Shown one piece after another: positions 10,998 to 19,855 of a stretch of DNA of 64,000 bases. Origin of the DNA: Agromyces kandeliae (lineage in GTDB: Bacteria; Actinomycetota; Actinomycetes; Actinomycetales; Microbacteriaceae). The stretch lies in assembly GCF_009674665.1 (NCBI RefSeq), contig NZ_WKJD01000006.1, forward strand, positions 1-64,000, in the 5' to 3' direction. The stretch's first letter is position 1; each line of letters begins with the position of its first letter. The notes beneath the pieces were generated by a model. The model saw nothing but the letters and a program-made list of their open reading frames with translations, was not told the origin of the DNA and ran no database searches. A program made the translations under genes and the position numbers.

Positions 10998-12037
10998 GGT
11001 GCGACTCCGTTCACGGGGAGGCCGGTCGCCTCGGCGAGGCCGAGTGCGATGTTGGCGGATTGGATGGCGGCGCCGGCGGTGCCCTTCACGAGGTTGTCGA
11101 CGGCGGTCACGACGACGACGCGGCCGGCGGCCTCGTCGACCGCGAGGCCGATGAGCGCCGTGTTCGCGCCGAGGACGTCGGCAGTCCGCGGGAACTGCCC
11201 CTCGGGCAGGACCTGCACGAACCGCTCCGCCGCGTAGGCGTCCTCCCAGGCGGCCCGCACCGCCGAGGCGTCCGTTCCCGGGACGATCCTCGCGGTCGAG
11301 GTCGCGAGGATGCCGCGAGACATCGGCACGATCACGGGCGTGAAGGAGATCGTCGGCGCGGCCGCACCGGCCCAGCGCAGTGCCTGCTGGACCTCGGGGA
11401 TGTGGCGATGCGTGCCGCCGACGGCATACGGATTCGCGGAGCCGAGGATCTCCGACCCGAGGAGGTGCGCCTTCAGCGCGCGCCCGGCCCCCGACGGACC
11501 GACGGCGAGCACCGACACGAGGTCGGCGTCCTCGATGACACCGGCTCGGATGCCGGGTGCGAGCGAGAGCGCGACCGTCGACGCGTTGCAGCCGGGCGCG
11601 GCGATGCGCCGGGTACGCGCGAGCCTGGTGCGCTGCGTGCCCGACAGTCGAGGCAGTTCGGGCACGCCGTACTCCCACGCGCCGTGGAACTCACCTCCGT
11701 AGAACGCCGCCCAATCGTCGGCCTCCTCGAGCCGGTGGTCGGCGCCGCAGTCGATCACGAGGGTCTCGGCGGGCAGTTCGGCCGCGATCGCACCCGACGC
11801 GCCGTGCGGCAGGGCGAGGAAGACGACGTCGTGGCCGGAGAGGGTCTCGGCCGAGGTCTCCTTCAGGGTGAGGTGCGTGTAGCTGCGCAGGTGCGGCTGG
11901 ACCGCGGTGAGCGGCTGGCCGGCGTTCGAGTGCGCGGTCACGGTCCTCACGTCGAACTCGGGATGGTCGGCGAGGAGGCGCAGCAGCTCCCCGCCCGCAT
12001 AGCCGGACGCGCCGGAGACGGCGACGGTAAACGTCAT
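10994..12037 (-). CDS. argC: N-acetyl-gamma-glutamyl-phosphate reductase
   Basis: This NADPH-dependent step makes N-acetylglutamate semialdehyde. The 347-residue chain has the Rossmann [12 protein letters not shown], the catalytic cysteine in APGCNAST, and the [10 protein letters not shown] histidine region. The ATG at 12037 has AGGTGG 5 nt upstream. It is the first structural gene of the arginine operon. The only promoter I can see lies about 180 nt upstream, in front of a small arginine-rich ORF (12102-12209), so argC may be expressed from a transcript that begins with that ORF. No ARG box is apparent. Confidence 0.95.
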   Translation of the reverse strand: MTFTVAVSGASGYAGGELLRLLADHPEFDVRTVTAHSNAGQPLTAVQPHLRSYTHLTLKETSAETLSGHDVVFLALPHGASGAIAAELPAETLVIDCGADHRLEEADDWAAFYGGEFHGAWEYGVPELPRLSGTQRTRLARTRRIAAPGCNASTVALSLAPGIRAGVIEDADLVSVLAVGPSGAGRALKAHLLGSEILGSANPYAVGGTHRHIPEVQQALRWAGAAAPTISFTPVIVPMSRGILATSTARIVPGTDASAVRAAWEDAYAAERFVQVLPEGQFPRTADVLGANTALIGLAVDEAAGRVVVVTAVDNLVKGTAGAAIQSANIALGLAEATGLPVNGVAP

Positions 12038-12079
12038 GGAATCCACCTTATGGGCTGAACGATCGGGGATGACGGCTCC

Positions 12080-12123
12080 GGCGACGCCCAGGGCGGCAGG
12101 GTCAGGCCGCCGCGGGAGTCGCC
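12080..12123 (-). promoter_or_regulatory. Two-part hairpin over the stop codon of the arg leader ORF
   Basis: On the minus strand, GGCGAC (12118-12123) pairs with GTCGCC (12080-12085). Inside it GGCGGC (12106-12111) pairs with GCCGCC (12092-12097) over an 8-nt loop that contains the leader ORF stop codon (12102-12104). A ribosome paused upstream, in the arginine-rich codons, would leave this hairpin free to form. No T-run follows, so a classical terminator is not shown. Confidence 0.4.
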
Positions 12124-12209
12124 TGGATTCGGCGCTCGCCCCGACGTCGGCCGCGCAGCACGACGGCACGCAGGACGCGTGCGGTCGGGGCGGGCCGGGC
12201 GGTGGACAT
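12102..12209 (-). CDS. Putative arginine-rich leader peptide of the arg operon
   Basis: A 35-residue frame on the minus strand, with ATG at 12207-12209 and TGA at 12102-12104. Nine of the 35 residues are arginine, with a cluster near codons 19-27 ([10 protein letters not shown]) that includes two CGA codons. Its ATG is placed exactly 6 nt behind a -10 box TAGGGT, as in the leaderless genes of this window, and it is the first frame on the transcript that leads to argC. This suggests an arginine-sensing leader. Caution: arginine is common in chance frames at this GC content, and peptide conservation cannot be tested here. Confidence 0.45.
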   Translation of the reverse strand: MSTARPAPTARVLRAVVLRGRRRGERRIQATPAAA

Positions 12210-12215
12210 GCGGTG

Positions 12216-12245
12216 ACCCTAGCCGCCCGGGCGGGTGCGGGGCAA
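12216..12245 (-). promoter_or_regulatory. Promoter of the arg leader/arg operon
   Basis: On the minus strand the -10 box TAGGGT (12216-12221) and a -35-like TTGCCC (12240-12245) are 18 nt apart. Transcription would begin at or next to the ATG of the leader ORF (12209), about 170 nt ahead of argC. Confidence 0.5.
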
Positions 12246-12290
12246 ATCGCGTGACGGCGCTGGCCGGCGGATGACCCGATCCGAGGCCGA

Positions 12291-12704
12291 TCAGACGTCG
12301 TCGCCGCGCGTGCGCACCCATGCCCGGTCGACGAGCGCCTCGAGCACGGAGAGATCGACGGTCGAGAGGCGGCCGACCCAGAGGCATCCGGCCCCGACCT
12401 TCACCTTGCCCAGCCGATCGATGAGCTCGTCGGCGCCCGGGGTCTGCAGGCCGTACAGGGAGATCGAGGCCTTCCGGGGCGAGAATCCGACGACGGCCGT
12501 GTCGCCCTCGTGACCCGAGTCGTACCGGTAGTGGTGCAGGCCGTAGCCGACGATCGACGGGCCCCACATGACGGCGTCGGTGTCGGTCACGCGATCGAAG
12601 AGCTCGCGGAGCACGAAGCCGTCCTCGCGGCGACCCGCGGGCTCGACCGACTCGAGGAACTCCGACACCGAGGCCCCAGTGGGAACCGTCTTCGCTTCGG
12701 CCAT
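12291..12704 (-). CDS. DUF1801 (YdhG-like) domain protein
   Basis: This small cytosolic protein of 137 residues matches the DUF1801 style: an N-terminal [10 protein letters not shown] segment, [16 protein letters not shown], and the C-terminal [18 protein letters not shown] with a following helix. The function of the family is unknown. It is probably leaderless: TACCGT lies 5 nt before the ATG at 12704. It stands alone between the pheT terminator and the arg promoter, on the same strand as both. Confidence 0.75.
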   Translation of the reverse strand: MAEAKTVPTGASVSEFLESVEPAGRREDGFVLRELFDRVTDTDAVMWGPSIVGYGLHHYRYDSGHEGDTAVVGFSPRKASISLYGLQTPGADELIDRLGKVKVGAGCLWVGRLSTVDLSVLEALVDRAWVRTRGDDV

Positions 12705-12780
12705 GGTCAACGGTACCGCCGTCGGGACGGCGCGGCGAGGGTCCGATGCGCGGGTCGACGCGCCGGACCCGCCCGCGAAG

Positions 12781-12821
12781 CACGAGGGCGCCCCGCCGGT
12801 GACCGGCGGGGCGCCCTCGTG
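12781..12821 (-). terminator. Terminator of the pheS-pheT operon
   Basis: A perfect 19-bp stem (12781-12799 with 12803-12821) and a 3-nt loop lie 22 nt beyond the pheT stop. It has very high GC and no clear T-run. It is one of the strongest hairpins in the window. Confidence 0.75.
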
Positions 12822-12843
12822 ACGTCGGAGTCGGCGGATGCCG

Positions 12844-15369
12844 CTACTCGCGGATCGCCGCACCGGTCCGCTCCGCTGCGAGCGCGGCCCCCGCGAGCTT
12901 CGCGTCGCTCGCCTCGGCGGCGGTGAGGGTGCGGTCGCCGGCCCGGAAGCGCAGCGCGAACGTCAGGCTCTTCGACCCCTCGGGAACACCCTGCCCGCGG
13001 TAGTCGTCGACGAGCTGGAGGTGCTCGAGCAACTCCCCCGCACCCTCGCGCACGGCGGCCTCGACGACCGCGGCGGGCACCTCGGCCGCGACGACGAGCG
13101 AGAGGTCCTGCGTCGCGGCGGGAAGGGTGCCGATGGGCTGCGCCTCGACGGAATCGCTCGCGAGCGCGATGATCGCGTCGAGGTCGACCTCGGCGACGGC
13201 GACCACGCGAGGCAGGTCGGCCTCGGCGGTGAGCCTCGGGTGCAGTTCGCCCGCGTAGCCGACGAGCCGCCCTCCGACGCGGACCTCCGCGGTCCGGCCG
13301 GGGTGCATCGCCTGGTGGGCGCCCTGCGCGAACTCGACCTCCGCGCCCGCGGCGTGCGCGATGCGCCGGACCGCGTCGAGCGCATCGGCGATGCCGGCGG
13401 GCTCGGCGGCCCGGCCCGGCTGCTTGGGCAGGACGTCGCCGGTCAGCAGGACCGCGACGTGCCGGGGCTGTGCCGGGATGCCGTCGTTGAGCTCGGCGAG
13501 GACGGCGTCGGACGGCCGCTCCCAGCCGATGGGCAGCTCAGCAGAGCCGTAGGCGCGATCAGCCCGGGGCAGGAACACGAGGCCGAGCTCGTAGACGTCG
13601 AGGTCGGTGAACCCGCGCGACAGGTTGCGACGCGCCACCCCGACGAGGCCCGGGATGAGCGAGCGGCGGAGGAACGGCACGGTCGCGTCGAGCGCGTTCG
13701 CGAGCCTGACGCTCGCGACCGGCGCGCCGTCGGCCGAGCCGTACACGGCGTTCTCGGCCGCGGTCACGAAGGGGAACGCGAGCACCTCGGTCGCGCCTGC
13801 GGCGGCCAACGCGTCGGCGACGCCGCGGCGCGCGCGCTGCGATCGGGTGAGGCCGCGGCCGGGCGGGGCGACGGGCAGCACGGACGGGATCCGGTCGTAG
13901 CCGAGCAGGCGCGCGACCTCCTCCGCCAGGTCGACGTTCGCCGTGAGGTCGGGACGCCACGACGGCGGGACGACATCGACGCCGCCGTCCACGCGCGTCA
14001 CCACACCGCCGACCTCGGCGAGTGCGTCGTGCACCTCCTCGGCGGTGTACTCGACGCCGATGAGGCCGGTGACGAACCCGTCCGGCAGGTGGATCGCCTC
14101 ACGCGCGGGTGCCTCGTGGATGAGGGAGCCCCGCTCGTCGGCGATGCCGCCCGCGAGGTCCACGAGGAGCTGCGCGACACGAGCGGCCGCCGCACCCGCG
14201 ACGGCGGGGTCGACGCCCCGTTCGAAGCGCTTGGAGGCCTCGCTGGGCAGCTTGTGCCGGCGCGCGGTCCTGGCGATCGAGACGGGGTCGAAGTTCGCCG
14301 CCTCGATGAGCACGTTCGTCGTCGCGTCGCCGATCTCGGTCGACGCGCCGCCCATGACGCCCGCGAGTCCGATCGCACCCCGGTCGTCGGTGATGAGCAG
14401 GTCCTCGGCGTGGAGGGAGCGCACCTTGCCGTCGAGCGTCTCGAGGGTCTCGCCGGGCGCGGCACGCCGCACGACGATGCCGCCCTGCAGCGCATCCAGG
14501 TCGTAGCCGTGGATCGGCTGGCCGAGTTCGAGCATCACGTAGTTGGTGATGTCGACCGGGAGCGAGAGGGAGCGGATGCCGGCGAGCTTCAGCCGCGCGA
14601 CCATCCACGCCGGTGTCGGCCGGGTCGGGTCGATGCCGCGCACGATCCGCGTCGCGAACACGCTCGCGCCGACGCGGCCGCGGATCGGCGCCTCGTCTCG
14701 GACCTCGACGGGGAACGCGTCGGCGGATGCCGCCGCCGCCGGCACCTGCGCGGCGGGGTCGCGGTACACCGCGCCCGTCGCGTGGGCGTACTCCCGGGCC
14801 ACGCCGCGGATCGAGAACGCGTACCCGCGGTCAGGGGTGACGTTGATCTCGACGGCGGCGTCGTCGAGTCCGAGCAGCGCGATCGCGTCGGTGCCGACGG
14901 GCGCGTCGATCCCGAGCGTCGACAGGCGCAGGATGCCGTCGTGGTCCTCGCCGAGCCCGAGCTCGCGAGCCGAGGCGATCATGCCGTCGGAGACGTGGCC
15001 GTAGGTCTTCCGAGCCGCGATCGGGAACGGGCCGGGCAGCACCGCCCCGGGGAGGGTCACCGCGACCTTGTCGCCGACGAAGAAGTTCCGGGCCCCGCAC
15101 ACGATGCCGTGCACGGCGTCGCCGCCGTCGGCGGCCCGCTCGCCCTCGGGCGCGACGCGCACCTGACACCAGCGGATGGTCTTGCCGTTGGTCTGCGGCT
15201 CCTCGATGAACTCGAGGACCTCGCCAACGACGATCGGGCCCTGGAGGTCGAACGTGTGCACGTCCTCCTCCTCGAGCCCGACGCGCACGAGCGCGGCGTG
15301 CACGTCGTCGAGCGACGTGCCCGGCGGGAGATCGACGTACTCGGCGAGCCAGCTGAGAGGCACTCGCAT
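12844..15369 (-). CDS. pheT: Phenylalanine--tRNA ligase beta subunit
   Basis: This is the beta subunit of the alpha2-beta2 class II synthetase. The 841-residue chain has the usual order: N-terminal B1 and tRNA-binding OB (B2) region (GEVLEF to about residue 160), B3/B4 editing domain, B5 (ITNYVMLELGQPIHGYD), catalytic-like core, and a C-terminal ferredoxin-like anticodon-binding domain (PAATQDLSLVV). The ATG at 15369 lies 3 nt beyond the pheS stop. A strong terminator follows. Confidence 0.96.
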   Translation of the reverse strand: MRVPLSWLAEYVDLPPGTSLDDVHAALVRVGLEEEDVHTFDLQGPIVVGEVLEFIEEPQTNGKTIRWCQVRVAPEGERAADGGDAVHGIVCGARNFFVGDKVAVTLPGAVLPGPFPIAARKTYGHVSDGMIASARELGLGEDHDGILRLSTLGIDAPVGTDAIALLGLDDAAVEINVTPDRGYAFSIRGVAREYAHATGAVYRDPAAQVPAAAASADAFPVEVRDEAPIRGRVGASVFATRIVRGIDPTRPTPAWMVARLKLAGIRSLSLPVDITNYVMLELGQPIHGYDLDALQGGIVVRRAAPGETLETLDGKVRSLHAEDLLITDDRGAIGLAGVMGGASTEIGDATTNVLIEAANFDPVSIARTARRHKLPSEASKRFERGVDPAVAGAAAARVAQLLVDLAGGIADERGSLIHEAPAREAIHLPDGFVTGLIGVEYTAEEVHDALAEVGGVVTRVDGGVDVVPPSWRPDLTANVDLAEEVARLLGYDRIPSVLPVAPPGRGLTRSQRARRGVADALAAAGATEVLAFPFVTAAENAVYGSADGAPVASVRLANALDATVPFLRRSLIPGLVGVARRNLSRGFTDLDVYELGLVFLPRADRAYGSAELPIGWERPSDAVLAELNDGIPAQPRHVAVLLTGDVLPKQPGRAAEPAGIADALDAVRRIAHAAGAEVEFAQGAHQAMHPGRTAEVRVGGRLVGYAGELHPRLTAEADLPRVVAVAEVDLDAIIALASDSVEAQPIGTLPAATQDLSLVVAAEVPAAVVEAAVREGAGELLEHLQLVDDYRGQGVPEGSKSLTFALRFRAGDRTLTAAEASDAKLAGAALAAERTGAAIRE

Positions 15370-15372
15370 GTC

Positions 15373-16413
15373 CTAGACCACCATTCCGAACTGCTGGGAG
15401 AAGCGGATGTCGCCCTCGGCCATGTCGCGCATGTCCTGGACGTCGTTGCGGAGCATGAGCCCGCGCTCGATGCCCATGCCGAAGGCGAACCCGGTGTAGA
15501 CCTCGGGGTCGATGCCCGCGGCGCGGAGCACGTTGGGGTGCACCATGCCGCAGCCGCCCCACTCGATCCAGCGCGGGCCGTCCTTGAAGGTCGGGTGCCA
15601 GAAGTCGAGCTCGGCCGACGGCTCCGTGAACGGGAAGAAGCTCGGGCGCAGACGCACCTTCGCCTCGTCGCCGAAGATGGACTTCACGAAGTGGTCGAGC
15701 GTGCCGCGCAGGTGCGCCATCGTCAGGCCCTTGTCGACGGCGAGGCCCTCGAACTGCATGAAGACCGGCAGGTGCGTGGCGTCGAACTCGTCGGTGCGGT
15801 ACACGCGGCCGGGCGCGAGCACGTAGATGGGGACCTCGCGCTCGAGCATCGAGCGCACCTGCACGGGGCTCGTGTGCGTGCGCATGACGAGGTGCGCCTC
15901 GGGCGGGTCGACGAAGAACGTGTCCTGCATCGCGCGCGCCGGGTGGTCGGCGTCGAAGTTGAGTGCGTCGAAGTTGAACCACTCGCTCTCGACCTCGGGA
16001 CCCTCGGCGATCTCCCATCCCATGCCCGTGAAGACGTCGCACACGCGGTCCTGCAGCAGGGCGAGCGGATGCCGCGCGCCGGGCGTGAATCGCGACGGCA
16101 GCGCGGTGACGTCCACCGCCTCGGCGGCGAGCTGCGCCTCCGCCTCGGCGGCGACGATCTCGGCCTCGCGAGAGGCGAACGCCTGGTTCACCCGGCCGCG
16201 GGCGGAACCGACGAGCTTGCCGAGGGCGGCCTTCTGGTCGTTCGGGACGGAGCGCAGTGAGGCGTTCAACCGCGCGAGCGTCGACTTCTCGCCGGTGTGC
16301 TCGCTGCGGACGGCCTTCAGCGCGGCGGAGTCGGCGGCTGCGGCGATCGCGGCGAGGGCCGCGTCGACCGCGGCAGCGACGGCCGGTTCGGTGATCTGGA
16401 GGGGCTCGGACAC
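15373..16413 (-). CDS. pheS: Phenylalanine--tRNA ligase alpha subunit
   Basis: This is the catalytic subunit that makes phenylalanyl-adenylate. The 346-residue chain has an N-terminal coiled coil (residues about 10-90), then the class II motifs: ALPSRFTPGARHPL, motif 2 (FFPFTEPSAELDFWHPTF) and motif 3 (GFAFGMGIERGLMLR). The start is the GTG at 16411-16413: a -10 box TAGACT (16422-16427) ends 8 nt upstream, so the mRNA has almost no leader. No attenuator peptide is visible. Confidence 0.96.
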   Translation of the reverse strand: MSEPLQITEPAVAAAVDAALAAIAAAADSAALKAVRSEHTGEKSTLARLNASLRSVPNDQKAALGKLVGSARGRVNQAFASREAEIVAAEAEAQLAAEAVDVTALPSRFTPGARHPLALLQDRVCDVFTGMGWEIAEGPEVESEWFNFDALNFDADHPARAMQDTFFVDPPEAHLVMRTHTSPVQVRSMLEREVPIYVLAPGRVYRTDEFDATHLPVFMQFEGLAVDKGLTMAHLRGTLDHFVKSIFGDEAKVRLRPSFFPFTEPSAELDFWHPTFKDGPRWIEWGGCGMVHPNVLRAAGIDPEVYTGFAFGMGIERGLMLRNDVQDMRDMAEGDIRFSQQFGMVV

Positions 16414-16454
16414 GAGAGTCGAGTCTAGTCGGGGCGCGTGGTCCCCCGCGTCGG

Positions 16455-17363
16455 CTAGATCGAGCCCTGGCCCGTCTGGCGCGACTCAGCGTTCGCCTTG
16501 GCGATCCCCTTCAGCAGTTCCTCGTTCTCCTCGTCCGGGTTCGGCGTGGGACGCCCCGTCTTGCTCGCGGTGCGCCGGGACACCCACCGCGCGATCCAGG
16601 ACAGTGACAGGTTCATCGCGAGGTACAGCACGAGCGTCACGATGAAGAACGAGAAGAGGTAGTAGTTGCCGTAGAAGCTCGCGAGCTGGTTCATGTTCAC
16701 GCGCAGCAGTTCGACGTAGCCGACGATGTAGCCCAGCGAGGTGTCCTTCAGGAGCACGACGAGTTGGGCGATGATGATCGGCAGCATCTGGCGGAACGCC
16801 TGCGGGAACTCGATCAGCATCTTCGACTGCATGGGACGCATCCCCAGGCTGAGACCCGCCTCGCGCTGCCCCTTCGGCAGCGACGCGAGTCCCGCGCGCA
16901 GGGCCTCGCCGATGAGCGCGCCGTTGTAGAGCGTGAGTGCGGCCACGACCGCCCAGAACGAGCCGGTGTTCAGCACGAGCAGGATGAACAGCATCATCAG
17001 CAGCACCGGCATGCCGCGCACGAACTCGAGCACGATCGCGGTCGGGATGCGGATCCAGCTCGTCCGCGCGCTGCGCAGCAGCGAGAAGACGATGCCGAGC
17101 GCGACCGCGAAGACCGCGGCCGTGAGTGCGGCGCGCAGGGTGCCCCAGACGCCCGCGACGAAGATGTAGCGCCACACCGTGGGGTCGGCGAAGACGTCCC
17201 AGCGCGACGGGTCGAAGTACCCGGGCAGGTCGCCGCGCGGTGCGTTCAGCGTGAAGAAGATCCACACGAGCCCGCCGAGGATGGCGATGCCGCCCGCGAT
17301 CGAGGCGATCAGTGAGTTGCGCCGGGCGACGGGACCCGGGGCATCGAAGAGGACGTTCGTCAT
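16455..17363 (-). CDS. Amino-acid ABC transporter permease (GluD type)
   Basis: This is the second membrane subunit of a polar amino acid importer, probably for glutamate by operon architecture. The 302-residue chain has a cytoplasmic N-terminus, a first membrane helix near residues 20-40, and the HisM-family core with five further helices and the EAA-type loop (SLPKGQREAGLSLGM). A charged, probably cytosolic tail of about 40 residues ends it. Its ATG overlaps the gluC stop (ATGA). Only 41 nt separate its stop from pheS. Confidence 0.85.
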   Translation of the reverse strand: MTNVLFDAPGPVARRNSLIASIAGGIAILGGLVWIFFTLNAPRGDLPGYFDPSRWDVFADPTVWRYIFVAGVWGTLRAALTAAVFAVALGIVFSLLRSARTSWIRIPTAIVLEFVRGMPVLLMMLFILLVLNTGSFWAVVAALTLYNGALIGEALRAGLASLPKGQREAGLSLGMRPMQSKMLIEFPQAFRQMLPIIIAQLVVLLKDTSLGYIVGYVELLRVNMNQLASFYGNYYLFSFFIVTLVLYLAMNLSLSWIARWVSRRTASKTGRPTPNPDEENEELLKGIAKANAESRQTGQGSI

Positions 17364-18007
17364 CGCTGCACCACCCAACGTCGTTCGAGTCGCGCCGCGA
17401 GCAGGCCCAGCGGCACCGTGATGAGCAGGTAGAAGGCGGCGACGCCCAGCAGGACCGGGATCACCTGGTCGCCGCGCGCGTTGGCGACCGTGCGGCCCAC
17501 GGCGAAGAGCTCGACGACGAAGAAGCCGCCTGCGACCGAGGTGTTCTTCGTGAGCGCGATGAACACGTTGATCAACGGCGGGATGGTCATGCGGAAGGCC
17601 TGCGGCAGCACGACGAGGCCGACGGTCTGGCGGAAACCGAACCCGACGCTGCGTGCGGCCTCCGCCTGGCCGATCGGGACTCCGTTGACGCCGGAGCGCA
17701 GCGCCTCGGCGACGAACGGCGACGTGTACACCGACAGCCCGATGATGGCGCGCGTCACGAAGTCGAGCCGGACGTCGAGCAGGGGAAGGACGAAGATGCA
17801 GAAGAAGAGGACGAGGGTCAGCGGCGTGTTGCGCACGAACTCGGTGTACACCGTCGCGAACCAGCGCAGCGACGCCACCGGTGAGATGCGCATCGCCGCG
17901 ATGAGGGTGCCGATCACGAGCGCAGCGAGCCCGGAGACCACCAGGAGCAGCAGCGTCGTCCCGAATCCCTCCAGGTACAACGGCAGGTTGTCGATGATCG
18001 CGTCCAC
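17360..18007 (-). CDS. Amino-acid ABC transporter permease (GluC type)
   Basis: This is the first membrane subunit of the importer. The 215 residues carry about five membrane helices and the HisM-family loop GVPIGQAEAARSVGFG that contacts the ATPase. The GTG start at 18007 has GGAC a few nt upstream. It follows gluB after a long hairpin that may lower its expression relative to the binding protein, and it is coupled to gluD by a 4-nt overlap. Confidence 0.85.
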   Translation of the reverse strand: MDAIIDNLPLYLEGFGTTLLLLVVSGLAALVIGTLIAAMRISPVASLRWFATVYTEFVRNTPLTLVLFFCIFVLPLLDVRLDFVTRAIIGLSVYTSPFVAEALRSGVNGVPIGQAEAARSVGFGFRQTVGLVVLPQAFRMTIPPLINVFIALTKNTSVAGGFFVVELFAVGRTVANARGDQVIPVLLGVAAFYLLITVPLGLLAARLERRWVVQR

Positions 18008-18043
18008 GCGCGTCCTTTCCGTACGGTCGGGTCGACGGACCCG

Positions 18044-18078
18044 GGAGGTCCGGGCGCCGCGCGGGCGCCCGGACCTCC
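18044..18078 (-). terminator. Intra-operon hairpin between binding protein and permease genes
   Basis: A perfect 15-bp stem (18044-18058 with 18064-18078) and a 5-nt loop sit between gluB and gluC. By position it is likely a partial terminator or 3'-end stabiliser that keeps the solute-binding protein in excess over the permeases (inference). Confidence 0.65.
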
Positions 18079-18085
18079 GTGGGGA

Positions 18086-18961
18086 TCAGTACCGGTCGAC
18101 TGCCGGCGGCTCGCGGAACTCGAGCACCGTGCCCGCCGTGGCGTCCCACGCCGCCTCGTAGGAGCCGTCCTCGTAGGACTGCTCGAGGACGTCGTTGATC
18201 CACGAACGGAACTCGTCGTCGCCGAGCATGACGCCGATGCCGTACGGCTCCTCGGTGAACGGCTCGCCGACGACCTTGAATTCGCCCGGGTTCTGGTCGA
18301 CCAGGCCGGCCAGGATCACGTTGTCGGTCGAGACCGCGACCGCCTCGCCCTCACGGAGCGGCTGGAGGCAGTTGCTGTAGGTGTCGGTCTCGATGACGTC
18401 GGCGCCGATGTCGCGGAGGTTCGCTGCGGGGGTCGAGCCGGTGACCGAGCACACGGGCTGCCCGACGAGGTCCTCCTCGCTCGTGATGTCCTCGTTGTCG
18501 GCGAGCACGAGGATCGACTGACCGGCCTCGAAGTACGGCCCGGCGAAGTCGACGACCTCCTTGCGAGCGTCGTTGATCGTGTACGTCGCGACGACGAAGT
18601 CGACCTGGCCGTTCTCGATGAACGGCTCGCGGTTCGCCGAGACCGTCTCGACCCACTCGATGTCCTCCGGCGCGATGCCGAGCTCGCCGGCGATGATCTT
18701 CGCGATCTCGACGTCGAACCCGACCGGAACGCCGTCGGGGCCGACCAGGCCGAAGAGCGGCTGGTCGAACTTGGTGCCGACCGTGACGGTGCCCGCCTCG
18801 GCGAGCGCGGCCATCGTCGTGCCCTCCTCGAACTCGGGCGCCTCCTCGACGCTCGGCTCGGCGCCGTCGTCACCGGGCGTCCCTGCATCGCCGGCGCAGC
18901 CGGCGAAGAGGAGCGCGCTCGCGGCCGCCGCGGCGACCAGGGCGATTCTGCTGCGTCTCAT
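18086..18961 (-). CDS. Glutamate-type ABC transporter substrate-binding lipoprotein (GluB type)
   Basis: This surface lipoprotein captures a polar amino acid for the transporter. It has a signal peptide ending in the lipobox LFAGC with the acylated Cys22, an acidic linker to about residue 45, and then the family 3 solute-binding fold (VGTKFDQPLFG, PVGFDVEIAKIIAGELG, VDFVVATYTINDARKEVVDFAGPY). It is 291 residues from the ATG at 18961, chosen because GAGG lies 6 nt upstream; an ATG at 18973 is less well placed. The substrate is inferred from family resemblance only. Confidence 0.88.
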   Translation of the reverse strand: MRRSRIALVAAAAASALLFAGCAGDAGTPGDDGAEPSVEEAPEFEEGTTMAALAEAGTVTVGTKFDQPLFGLVGPDGVPVGFDVEIAKIIAGELGIAPEDIEWVETVSANREPFIENGQVDFVVATYTINDARKEVVDFAGPYFEAGQSILVLADNEDITSEEDLVGQPVCSVTGSTPAANLRDIGADVIETDTYSNCLQPLREGEAVAVSTDNVILAGLVDQNPGEFKVVGEPFTEEPYGIGVMLGDDEFRSWINDVLEQSYEDGSYEAAWDATAGTVLEFREPPAVDRY

Positions 18962-19016
18962 GTCGTGCCTCATCTCTCGTGTCGTTCGGGTCCCCGCCGC
19001 TCGTGGCAGCGGAGGT

Positions 19017-19802
19017 CTAGTGCGCGAGGATCTTCGACAGGAAGTCCTTCGCGCGATCGGTCTTGGGGTGGTCGAAGAACTCGGCCGGGGTCGCCTCCTC
19101 GACGATGGCGCCGTCCGCCATGAAGAGCACGCGGTCGGCGGCCTTGCGGGCGAAGCCCATCTCGTGGGTGACGACGATCATCGTCATGCCCTGTTCGGCG
19201 AGGCCGACCATCACGTCGAGGACCTCGTTGATCATCTCGGGGTCGAGGGCGCTCGTCGGCTCGTCCATGAGGATGAGCTTGGGGTTCATCGCGAGCGATC
19301 GGGCGATCGCGACGCGCTGCTGCTGGCCGCCGGAGAGCTGCGCGGGCATCTTCTTCGCCTGGTCGGCGACGCCGACCCGTTCGAGGAGGTCCATGGCCTT
19401 CGCATCGGCCTCCTTGCGCGACATCCGCTTGACCCTGATCGGCGCGATCGTCACGTTCTCGAGCACGGTCTTGTGCGCGAACAGGTTGAACGACTGGAAG
19501 ACCATGCCGACGTCGGCGCGGAGCTTCGCGAGTGCCGCGCCCTCCTCGGGGAGGACGGCGCCGTCGATCGTGATGGTGCCCGAGTCGATCGTCTCGAGCC
19601 GATTGATCGCACGGCACAACGTGGACTTGCCCGAGCCCGAGGGCCCGATCACGACCACGACCTCGCCTCGGTTGACGACCGTGTTGATGTCGTTCAGCAC
19701 GTGCAGGTCGCCGAAGTGCTTCTCGACGTGGTCGATCACGACGAGGGGCTCGCCCCGACGGACCGAGATGTTCGACGTACGAGGAGCGGTGTCGGCCGGC
19801 AT
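19017..19802 (-). CDS. Amino-acid ABC transporter ATP-binding protein (GluA type)
   Basis: This is the ATPase of the importer. The 261-residue chain shows Walker [10 protein letters not shown], the Q-loop, the ABC signature [15 protein letters not shown], Walker B LILMDEP and the H-loop VVTHEMGF. The ATG at 19800-19802 is preceded by a -10 box TAGTTT (19810-19815) at 7 nt, so the operon is probably leaderless from here. The order ATPase, binding protein, permease, permease is that of corynebacterial gluABCD. Confidence 0.9.
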   Translation of the reverse strand: MPADTAPRTSNISVRRGEPLVVIDHVEKHFGDLHVLNDINTVVNRGEVVVVIGPSGSGKSTLCRAINRLETIDSGTITIDGAVLPEEGAALAKLRADVGMVFQSFNLFAHKTVLENVTIAPIRVKRMSRKEADAKAMDLLERVGVADQAKKMPAQLSGGQQQRVAIARSLAMNPKLILMDEPTSALDPEMINEVLDVMVGLAEQGMTMIVVTHEMGFARKAADRVLFMADGAIVEEATPAEFFDHPKTDRAKDFLSKILAH

Positions 19803-19855
19803 ATCCCCCAAACTAGGGCTCGGGGAGGTCCGCGGCCACCGCCCGGACTGCGGGT

